From assembly GCA_030740295.1 (NCBI GenBank), contig JASLXP010000801.1, positions 1 to 5,090 of the forward strand: a DNA stretch of 5,090 nt. The letters are read 5' to 3'. Below, piece by piece: positions 1 to 5,090 of this stretch. Numbering within the stretch: the first letter of the stretch is position 1; each line of letters opens with the position of its first letter. This stretch comes from Planctomycetota bacterium. Its GTDB lineage: Bacteria > Planctomycetota > PUPC01 > JACPCR01. The notes under the pieces were generated by a model. The model was given only the letters and a program-made list of their open reading frames with translations, was not told where the DNA came from and searched no databases. Made by a program: the position numbers and the translations under genes.

Positions 1-927
1 ACGGTTCTCGACCACGCGGAGCAGCGACGGATGGACCTGGTGATCCATGGCGGGGACTTGTTCTTTCGCAGTCGAGTACCCGCCAGGATCGTCGACCTGG
101 TCTATCAGCAACTTCTCGATTTCGCGAAACACGGCATCCCGATTTATATTGTTCCCGGCAACCACGAGCGATCTCGGCTGCCCCCTTCGCTGCTCCTCAA
201 CCACCCCGGCATCTCGGTCTTTGACAGGCCAAAGACATTCCTCCTGAGGAAGGAAGAAAAGACCCTGTCCCTGTCGGGCTTTCCTTTCGTTCGCAAAAAC
301 ATCCGACAGGATTTCAAGTCCATCCTGAGTGAGACGGGCTGGGATGCCGTTCCGGTCGATGCGAGGCTGCTCTGTATGCACCAGACCGTGGAAGGCGCGG
401 AAGTTGGCCCGGTAAATTATCGATTCCGTTACGGCAGCGAAGTTATCCGATTCTCGGACTTACCGGCAGACTGCCTGGCGGTGCTGTCAGGACACATTCA
501 CCGCAAACAGGTTCTCACCGCGGAAACAGAGAACGGGAAGACTACGTTGATCTATCCCGGCTCAATTGAAAGGACGTCCTTTGCAGAGAAGGACGAAAGG
601 AAAGGCTTCTTTGAGATAGTCGTCGGCCCCCGACCGGATTCCGATGCCTGGCACATGAAGCGGCTCGAGTTTATCGAGCTCCCAAGCCGGCCGATGGTGG
701 ACGTCCTCCTCGACCCGAAAATCAAACCATGGGACCTGGGCACCCACATCCGATCACAGTTGGCCGGGCTTGATGACGATTCGATTGTGAGATTTAAGTG
801 CATCAAGACGGTCGGTCATCCATTTGATGGAATTTTGACGAGCGCCTTCCTGAGAGAAGTGATGCCGGCCTCGATGAATTTCCAGTTGAGTATTGACTTC
901 CGCACCGCGAAAAGAACCGAGCGATGA
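1..927 (+). CDS. Mre11/SbcD-like metallophosphoesterase (DNA repair exonuclease family), 5'-partial
   Basis: The reading frame is open from base 1 to the TGA at 925-927, giving 308 visible residues; the true start lies upstream. An internal ATG at 31 is not the start, because it would cut into the conserved core. In window numbering the calcineurin-fold metal motifs appear in order: GGD (17-19), GNHE (53-56), a lone His in MHQT (127) and GHIH (164-167). The first motif (D-x-H) must lie before the window. A YPGSIERTSF segment (185-194) follows, the usual post-GHxH block of Mre11/SbcD-type nucleases. The family uses two Mn ions for 3'-5' exonuclease and endonuclease activity on DNA ends or hairpins, normally with an SbcC/Rad50 ATPase. 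No such partner is visible here; the next gene is instead a GIY-YIG nuclease overlapping by 4 bases. A stand-alone phosphodiesterase is possible, but the family call is strong. About 115 C-terminal residues follow the GHIH core region and could form a capping domain. Confidence 0.88.
   Translation, partial: TVLDHAEQRRMDLVIHGGDLFFRSRVPARIVDLVYQQLLDFAKHGIPIYIVPGNHERSRLPPSLLLNHPGISVFDRPKTFLLRKEEKTLSLSGFPFVRKNIRQDFKSILSETGWDAVPVDARLLCMHQTVEGAEVGPVNYRFRYGSEVIRFSDLPADCLAVLSGHIHRKQVLTAETENGKTTLIYPGSIERTSFAEKDERKGFFEIVVGPRPDSDAWHMKRLEFIELPSRPMVDVLLDPKIKPWDLGTHIRSQLAGLDDDSIVRFKCIKTVGHPFDGILTSAFLREVMPASMNFQLSIDFRTAKRTER
924..927 (+). promoter_or_regulatory. ATGA stop/start overlap (translational coupling)
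   Basis: The ATG of the GIY-YIG gene (924-926) overlaps the TGA of the metallophosphoesterase gene (925-927). Only a weak purine stretch precedes it (AAAAGAACCGAGCG, 910-923), so translation of the second gene probably depends on ribosomes finishing the first. This is the sequence evidence that the two nucleases form one operon. Confidence 0.8.
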
Positions 928-1913
928 GCTTGACTGCAAAAGAGAGCATTGTTGCCGCGATCAAGGACGAGGCCCCCCAGGAGCCCGGGGTCTATCTCTT
1001 TCGAGATGAATCCGGAGAGGTCATCTACGTAGGCAAGTCCGTTAACCTGCGGCACAGGATGCTGAGCTATTTCCAGACCGACCCATCGAGGATGGACGGC
1101 CGGACAAGGGAACTGGTGTTCAGAATTCGCGACTGCTCATTCGAGCTCACGGAAACGGAGCTTCTGGCCTTGTTGCTGGAAGACAGCCTGATTAAGAAAC
1201 ATATGCCAGCCTACAACGTCAGGCAGAAAGAGTTCGAACAGTACCGATACCTGAAGGTCACAGCCGATGCGTTTCCAACCTGTGTCGTGCTCAAGCAGCC
1301 GGAGATTACTGAGAATCCGCGGGTCTTTGGTCCATTCAGGGACCAATACTTTGTTGACGATGTTCTGAAGGTCCTCCACCAATGCTTCAACCTGCGGGCG
1401 TGTACGGAGCCGATGCCAATGAACGTCTGTCTGAGCTATGACATCGGCCAGTGCATCGGTCCCTGCCGGGGAGATGTGAGCCATGCCGAATATGCCAGCA
1501 TCGTGAATCACGTGCTCGATTTCCTGGACGGCAATGAGAGCGAAGCCGTCTCAAGGCTGACACAGAAAATGGACGAACACGCCGGTAAGCTCGAATTCGA
1601 AAAAGCCGCGGAGATAAAGCAGCAACTGGATTTCTGCAAAAGGCTGTGTGCCCGCCATCGCTTCATTCGCGAATTCAGGGAGTGCAGCCTTGTGCTCCTT
1701 CATCGAGCTGACCAAGCTTACGTCTACACCTTCGCCAGAGGTCGCTTATGCGGACACAGAAAAGTCTCCCGCGACACCGATCTGAGCAAACTCTCTGTAT
1801 GCTCGGATAACTCGGCGCCGGCAGAGGACGGCCGATTCGTCTTCGACAGAGCCAACATCGTCTACAACTGGCTGTCGAACGATCGCAACGAGTGTGAATG
1901 GCAGGTTTCATGA
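924..1913 (+). CDS. UvrC N-terminal-half-like GIY-YIG endonuclease with Cys4 cluster and UVR motif
   Basis: This 329-residue protein is about half the length of UvrC (around 600). The GIY-YIG domain covers roughly residues 18-100: GVY 22-24, YVGK 35-38, Arg43, the likely metal-binding Glu79 in TETELLALLLE, and Asn98 in PAYN. Next come Cys160, Cys169, Cys177 and Cys181, with CLSYDIGQCIGPC matching the cysteine region of UvrC that ligates an Fe-S cluster. A UVR (UvrB-binding) motif at about 212-241 includes LEFEKAAEIKQQL. The RNase H-like 5' nuclease and the (HhH)2 domain are absent, and residues 245-329 are only a divergent tail. In UvrC the GIY-YIG half makes the 3' incision at lesions in the UvrB-DNA complex. 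Half-size relatives include Cho, which as I recall lacks the UVR motif, so this protein is not a clear Cho. The ATG sits inside the upstream stop (ATGA), indicating translational coupling. No Shine-Dalgarno is obvious. The N-terminus fits the usual short lead-in to PGVY. Confidence 0.9.
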   Translation: MSLTAKESIVAAIKDEAPQEPGVYLFRDESGEVIYVGKSVNLRHRMLSYFQTDPSRMDGRTRELVFRIRDCSFELTETELLALLLEDSLIKKHMPAYNVRQKEFEQYRYLKVTADAFPTCVVLKQPEITENPRVFGPFRDQYFVDDVLKVLHQCFNLRACTEPMPMNVCLSYDIGQCIGPCRGDVSHAEYASIVNHVLDFLDGNESEAVSRLTQKMDEHAGKLEFEKAAEIKQQLDFCKRLCARHRFIREFRECSLVLLHRADQAYVYTFARGRLCGHRKVSRDTDLSKLSVCSDNSAPAEDGRFVFDRANIVYNWLSNDRNECEWQVS

Positions 1914-1960
1914 GAGTGCGACGTACTTACTCCTACAGCGAAGAATTCAGGCGAAACTTG

Positions 1961-2035
1961 TTGGAGTAACGGCTTTAGCCGGGTCTGGGGAACTGTCGCC
2001 ACCTCGGGCCCGGCTAACTAAAGCCGTTACTCCAA
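1961..2035. repeat. REP-like long inverted repeat (18-bp perfect arms)
   Basis: The left arm 1961-1978 (TTGGAGTAACGGCTTTAG) is the exact reverse complement of 2018-2035. The pairing continues inward with CCGGG (1979-1983) against CCCGG (2009-2013), after a 4-base bulge CTAA (2014-2017) present only in the right arm. The loop is about 25 bases (1984-2008). Outside the arms CTTG (1957-1960) partly matches CCAAG (2036-2040). No T-run follows, so it is not a standard intrinsic terminator, though transcribed RNA would fold strongly and could protect the 3' end of the nuclease mRNA. The form resembles dispersed palindromic REP elements moved by RAYT (TnpA-REP) transposases, but no copy number can be seen in one window. 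Confidence 0.8.
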
Positions 2036-2148
2036 CCAAGCTGCCCCAAGGATTATGATCCGTGCTTTCCAATGCATCATCTCTCAAAACTGACGCTGTA
2101 GGATTACCTACTTGATTCCTGTTACGGATGTGAATATGGGTCATGTCC

Positions 2149-2192
2149 GGGGCCTGCCCCGTGGAGGCGGGGAGTATTCCGGCCTAGCCGGA
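2149..2192. repeat. Two adjacent GC-rich short hairpins
   Basis: GGGGCCTGCCCC (2149-2160) can fold with 4-5 pairs around a tiny loop. TCCGGC-CTA-GCCGGA (2178-2192) is a perfect 6-bp stem with a 3-base loop. Both lie in the non-coding gap about 180-220 bases before the oxidoreductase start. No U-tract follows either. They could be part of a structured leader, a protein binding site or decayed repeat DNA; function is unknown. Confidence 0.45.
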
Positions 2193-2359
2193 TCTGTTCC
2201 CAATAGATTGAATCCTATAGCTTGGTGCCGGTAAGGTGAACGACCTGAGAATCTGCTATGGCAGACCAAGCTGCGCCAATCTTTGGGAGGGGACATTTCT
2301 CAAGCCATTTGGCAGCTACAAACGTGCCATGGTCTAAACCAAAAGATTGGCGTACCTAC

Positions 2360-2363
2360 GGAG
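2360..2363 (+). promoter_or_regulatory. Ribosome binding site deciding the oxidoreductase start
   Basis: GGAG lies 7 bases before the ATG at 2371, an ideal Shine-Dalgarno spacing. This favours ATG 2371 over an in-frame TTG at 2347, which would add eight residues not typical of the family, whose members begin a few residues before the Rossmann strand. Confidence 0.75.
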
Positions 2364-2370
2364 ACCAAAC

Positions 2371-3366
2371 ATGCCAAGATTACGCGTCGGAGCTATCGGT
2401 ATCGGAGGAATGGGCGGAGGCCATCTCCGCGCGGCATTGGACAACCGCGGCGTAAAGGTCTGCGCGGTCTGCGACGTGAACCAGGACGCTCTCGATGGTA
2501 TTACCAGGCGAGGCGTTGCGAAATACACCGATTGGCAGGAGCTGCTCGAGAACGAGACTCTCGACCTTGCGATGGTCTGTCTGCCGCATCACCTCTATGC
2601 ACCCGTGGTGACGGCCGCTTTGCGTCGAGGGTTGCACGTTTACAAGGACAAGCCGTTCGCCAAGAATCTTGCAGATGCAAAGCGAATGATCTCTGCAGCG
2701 AAGCGACACCGAAAAAGAATCTTCGTTGGAGCCCAGAACAAATTCTCACCATCCTTCCTGCAGGCCAAGAAGATTGTGGACTCCGGCAAGCTGGGCAAGG
2801 TTCATTTCGTTCGAGGCGCGGTTCATTATTACTGGCAACCTATCTTCAAGGATGCCATGCGCTGGCGTGGCCGGGCGGAGGAGTCCGGCGGCATCGCTAT
2901 CATCGATTCCGGGTATCACATCCTCGACGCCGTAACAGCCTACCACGGGATCGCGGCCACAGTCTTCGCATCCACGGGTAGCATGCGTGCGGCTGAACAT
3001 GGTGACTATGACATCGACGACAAGGCTGCCCTCATCCTGAATTACAGTGACGGGAGCCTCGGCTCGGTCACCATCAGCTTTGCGACCGTGCCGGGCGAAT
3101 TCCGCGTCGTCCTTCACGGTCAAAAAGGAACGCTCGACATCACCTCGTCTCAGATGAAGCTCTTTCAAGGCAGCGCACTGGTGAAACAGCTCGAAGTGGA
3201 CAACTCAAAGGTCAACACACTGAAAGCCCAGTTCAACCACTGCATGCGAGCCCTGACCAGAAGTGAGCCTTCGCTCTGCGACATGAACCGCGCTTTAGGC
3301 GTGCAGAAAATCATCGATGCGGCCTACGAATCGGATCGGACGGGAACTGTTGCCAGGGTGAAGTAG
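2371..3366 (+). CDS. Gfo/Idh/MocA-family NAD(P)-dependent oxidoreductase
   Basis: The product has 331 residues, a normal length for the family. The N-terminal Rossmann fold (about 1-120) opens with strand RVGAIGIGGMG, giving GxGxxG at Gly10, Gly12 and Gly15. Asp35 ends the second strand (VCAVCD) and probably contacts the NAD ribose. The usual EKP motif reads DKP (93-95), keeping the catalytic-type Lys94. The C-terminal sugar-binding half carries GGIAIIDSGYHILD, with Asp179 and His183 at the family's catalytic positions. The family oxidises or reduces hydroxyl/keto groups of sugars, inositols and related compounds in the cytoplasm. The substrate cannot be told from sequence. No signal peptide or Tat motif is seen, unlike many secreted planctomycete members. 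The gene stands 457 bases after the nuclease pair and 110 bases before a hydrolase, so it may have its own promoter. It ends with TAG. Confidence 0.93.
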   Translation: MPRLRVGAIGIGGMGGGHLRAALDNRGVKVCAVCDVNQDALDGITRRGVAKYTDWQELLENETLDLAMVCLPHHLYAPVVTAALRRGLHVYKDKPFAKNLADAKRMISAAKRHRKRIFVGAQNKFSPSFLQAKKIVDSGKLGKVHFVRGAVHYYWQPIFKDAMRWRGRAEESGGIAIIDSGYHILDAVTAYHGIAATVFASTGSMRAAEHGDYDIDDKAALILNYSDGSLGSVTISFATVPGEFRVVLHGQKGTLDITSSQMKLFQGSALVKQLEVDNSKVNTLKAQFNHCMRALTRSEPSLCDMNRALGVQKIIDAAYESDRTGTVARVK

Positions 3367-3460
3367 GGATGTGAGCTGTTAATTATTATTCAAGTGTCGC
3401 GTCTTACTTTTTTTGATCTTTTCTTCCATTTGCTCAGGACGTAGCTTCACCACGCGATCA

Positions 3461-3465
3461 AGAGG
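3461..3465 (+). promoter_or_regulatory. Possible ribosome binding site of the hydrolase
   Basis: AGAGG lies 11 bases before the ATG at 3477. The spacing is a little long, but the frame is closed by a TGA at 3414-3416 and no other ATG, GTG or TTG lies between, so 3477 is the only possible upstream start. Confidence 0.5.
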
Positions 3466-3476
3466 TTTCTTTAACT

Positions 3477-5090
3477 ATGAGTTCACCAACGGATTTGCCG
3501 AAGCGCGAGCCCACGTTCAAGGAAGTCCTGGTGCGACCCGCGGTCCGTGTCGCCATGCGGGATGGTGTTGAACTGGCCACGGATATCTACCTCCCCGCGT
3601 GCGGCGGGAAAGTGCCTGATGAGCCCTTGCCGGCACTCCTGATCCGGACGCCCTACAACAAACAGCCCGGCAACTCGACCTCGGCCATGCGGCTGGCCAG
3701 GCACGGTTACATGGTGGCCACGCAGGACGTGCGCGGGAGGTACGATTCGGACGGTGAGTTCAATCCGTGCGCCCAGGAAGCCGAAGATGGTTACGACGCT
3801 ATCGAATGGGTGGCAGCTCAGCGGGAGTGCGACGGCCGGGTAGGCACCATGGGCGGCTCGTACGTCGCCTACACCCAAGCTGCCGCCGCCACTCAGGCGC
3901 CACCGCATCTCGCCGCCATGTGCCACTACTTCGGCTATCCGCACGGCTACCACACCGCGCGCCAGGGAGGGGCGCTCGACCTGTTCTGGCTGTCCTACTA
4001 CGTAATGATGGCCGCGGATGGCAAAGAGGCGAAGAAGGATCCGGCCGTCAGGGAAGCTCTGTTGCAGATGCGATTCGAGGAATGGCTCCACCGATGGCCC
4101 ATCCGAGAAGGACAATCCCCGCTTGCACTTGCACCTTCCTACGAACGCGCTTTTTTCAATTACCTCCGACACGAGTGCCTCGATGATTTCTGGCGCCAGC
4201 CGGGACTGAGCCCGTCCGAACATCTCGAACAGTGGCCCGATGTGCCCACGCTCTGGGTCTGCGGGTGGTTCGATCACTACCCTTACTGCCATCCGGATAC
4301 TCTCGCTTTCTCGCGGCTTTCGCGGCTCGGCCACCGCAGTCAGTTTGCCGTCTTCGGGCCTTGGACTCACGGAGACGTGGGACTGAAAATCGGCGAGACG
4401 GCGTTCGGGGAATCGTCCACCAAAGATGCAGTTCTCCCCGATTACGAATTGCGCTGGTTCGATCGCTGGTTCAAAGGCATAGACGACGAAGGTGTCTTCG
4501 AAGCTCCAGCAAAGTATTTCATCATGGGAGGCGGTGAGGGATCGAGAGACTCGGCCGGTCTCTTTCAGCATGGCGGCCAATGGGGCACGAGTGAATCCTG
4601 GCCCCCGGAAGAGGTCGAGATGGCGCCTTACTACCTACGCCCGGCGGGGCTGCTTTCACGGGAAGCGCCTCAACATGACGACGCAATCACAACCTTCCGG
4701 TGCGATCCGAGTGACCCGGCGCCCAGCAGCACCGGCGTGTGCTATACCGTTACTCGTCTCGAAGGAGGAGGAACAAAGCGTATCAACACCAACGGCGCAT
4801 GGGACCAGCGCGAAGGTAACCACCTTTGGTTTTCGCAGGATCCAAAACTGCCCCTTGCTGCACGCCATGATGTGGTTCTGTTTCAGACGGAGCCGCTCGC
4901 CGAAGACCTGGAAATCACCGGCCATCCGATTGTGGAATTGTGGTTCTCGACGGACGGGGCCGATGCTGACTTTGTCGCCAAGCTCGTGGACGTGTATCCA
5001 CCTTCCGCAGATGATCCGGACGGTTTTGCACTCGCTGTGTCGGAAGGTATTCAGCGGGCAAAATTCCGTGACGGATTTGAAAATCCATCG
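3477..5090 (+). CDS. CocE/NonD-type alpha/beta hydrolase (X-Pro dipeptidyl-peptidase-like), 3'-partial
   Basis: The frame is open from ATG 3477 to the window edge: 538 codons without a stop, so the C-terminus is missing. The alpha/beta-hydrolase domain covers about residues 18-350. RTPYNK (57-62) supplies the oxyanion Tyr60; DVRGRYDSDGEF (84-95) is the family signature. The nucleophile elbow is GGSYVA with Ser128. CGWFDHY holds the acid Asp266, and GPWTHGD the base His298, completing the triad. From about 385 a C-terminal jelly-roll begins (for example the segment EITGHPIVELWFSTD at 479-493), as in cocaine esterase and X-Pro dipeptidyl aminopeptidases. The family cleaves esters, amides (including glutaryl-7-ACA type) or Xaa-Pro peptides; the substrate here is unknown. 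No signal peptide is visible, suggesting a cytoplasmic enzyme. The elbow reads SYVAYTQ where the family usually has SYxGxxQ. Family members are commonly 550-680 residues, so little to about a fifth is missing. A long antisense frame across it is a shadow. Confidence 0.93.
   Translation, partial: MSSPTDLPKREPTFKEVLVRPAVRVAMRDGVELATDIYLPACGGKVPDEPLPALLIRTPYNKQPGNSTSAMRLARHGYMVATQDVRGRYDSDGEFNPCAQEAEDGYDAIEWVAAQRECDGRVGTMGGSYVAYTQAAAATQAPPHLAAMCHYFGYPHGYHTARQGGALDLFWLSYYVMMAADGKEAKKDPAVREALLQMRFEEWLHRWPIREGQSPLALAPSYERAFFNYLRHECLDDFWRQPGLSPSEHLEQWPDVPTLWVCGWFDHYPYCHPDTLAFSRLSRLGHRSQFAVFGPWTHGDVGLKIGETAFGESSTKDAVLPDYELRWFDRWFKGIDDEGVFEAPAKYFIMGGGEGSRDSAGLFQHGGQWGTSESWPPEEVEMAPYYLRPAGLLSREAPQHDDAITTFRCDPSDPAPSSTGVCYTVTRLEGGGTKRINTNGAWDQREGNHLWFSQDPKLPLAARHDVVLFQTEPLAEDLEITGHPIVELWFSTDGADADFVAKLVDVYPPSADDPDGFALAVSEGIQRAKFRDGFENPS

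Larger units (their letters stand above)
1914..2370. other. Non-coding intergenic region between nuclease pair and oxidoreductase
   Basis: This 457-base gap has no convincing gene; short open frames crossing it on both strands have no recognisable protein features. It holds the REP-like inverted repeat at 1961-2035, GC-rich hairpins at 2149-2160 and 2178-2192, and an RBS at 2360-2363. A near-match 15-base direct repeat (14/15) occurs at 2035-2049 and 2265-2279, centred on ACCAAGCTGC. A weak sigma70-like promoter candidate is TTGATT (2112-2117), 17 bases, then TATGGG (2135-2140); it would leave a leader of about 220-230 nt. The missing C-terminal half of UvrC is not found here in any frame, so the upstream gene is naturally short rather than freshly truncated. 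Confidence 0.7.

Noticed and set aside
1137..1511. Minus-strand open frame of 124 codons inside the GIY-YIG gene.
   Set aside because: It is an antisense shadow of the region encoding the conserved Cys cluster and the end of the GIY-YIG domain.
1947..2144. Minus-strand open frame of 65 codons in the intergenic gap.
   Set aside because: Most of it is made by the inverted repeat 1961-2035 and it has no coding signs.
1914..2370. Frameshifted remainder of a full-length UvrC after the stop at 1911-1913.
   Set aside because: No frame in the gap shows RNase H or HhH motifs, and a non-coding palindrome begins within 50 bases, so the gene appears to be naturally short.
2258..2455. Possible 65-codon leader peptide starting at ATG 2258.
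   Set aside because: No good RBS precedes it, it runs deep into the oxidoreductase in another frame, and the composition is not informative.
2283..2981. Open frame of 232 codons on the + strand overlapping the oxidoreductase.
   Set aside because: It is a frame-shifted shadow of the Gfo/Idh/MocA gene, Arg-rich and low in family features; the overlapped gene has strong motifs and an RBS.
3367..3476. Intrinsic terminator or promoter in the AT-rich gap, with a T7 run at 3408-3414.
   Set aside because: Only a weak stem of about 5 pairs (AAGTG 3392-3396 with TACTT 3405-3409) precedes and overlaps the T-run, and no -35/-10 pair with proper spacing was found (TTGCCA at 3350-3355 has no matching -10).
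3483..4580. Long open frame of 365 codons on the minus strand.
   Set aside because: It is antisense to the CocE-type hydrolase, whose catalytic motifs and jelly-roll are plain on the + strand; the antisense protein has no recognisable motif.

Overview
The window looks like ordinary bacterial chromosome with a moderately high GC content (mid-50s to about 60% by eye, not computed). All four convincing genes lie on the + strand. No rRNA, tRNA, CRISPR array, transposase or phage gene was seen. The gene families, a long non-coding gap and a REP-like palindrome with a GGAGTAACGGCTTTAG core would fit a large-genome soil or groundwater lineage such as Acidobacteria, Planctomycetes or Verrucomicrobia. 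That placement is a weak inference.

Region 1 (1-1913) holds two overlapping DNA-repair-type nuclease genes. The first is a Mre11/SbcD-like calcineurin-fold metallophosphoesterase that is already open at base 1, so its N-terminus lies upstream of the window. Its stop codon overlaps the start of the second gene by 4 bases (ATGA, 924-927). The second gene encodes a 329-residue protein resembling the N-terminal half of UvrC. It has a GIY-YIG nuclease domain, a four-cysteine cluster and a UVR motif, but lacks the RNase H-like second nuclease and the helix-hairpin-helix domains of full UvrC. The overlap implies co-translation and suggests a shared role in processing damaged or branched DNA.

Region 2 (1914-2370) is a 457-base non-coding gap. 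It contains a large inverted repeat (1961-2035) with 18-bp perfect outer arms, two small GC-rich hairpins (2149-2192), and a good ribosome binding site just before the next gene.

Region 3 (2371-5090) holds a complete Gfo/Idh/MocA-family NAD(P)-dependent oxidoreductase. After a 110-base AT-richer gap comes a CocE/NonD-type alpha/beta hydrolase related to X-Pro dipeptidyl-peptidases and cocaine esterase. The hydrolase runs off the right edge without a stop. These two genes look catabolic, their substrates cannot be read from sequence, and nothing links them to the nuclease pair. The most interesting item is the metallophosphoesterase / half-UvrC pair. I do not recognise it as a named system, but each part is a known family.
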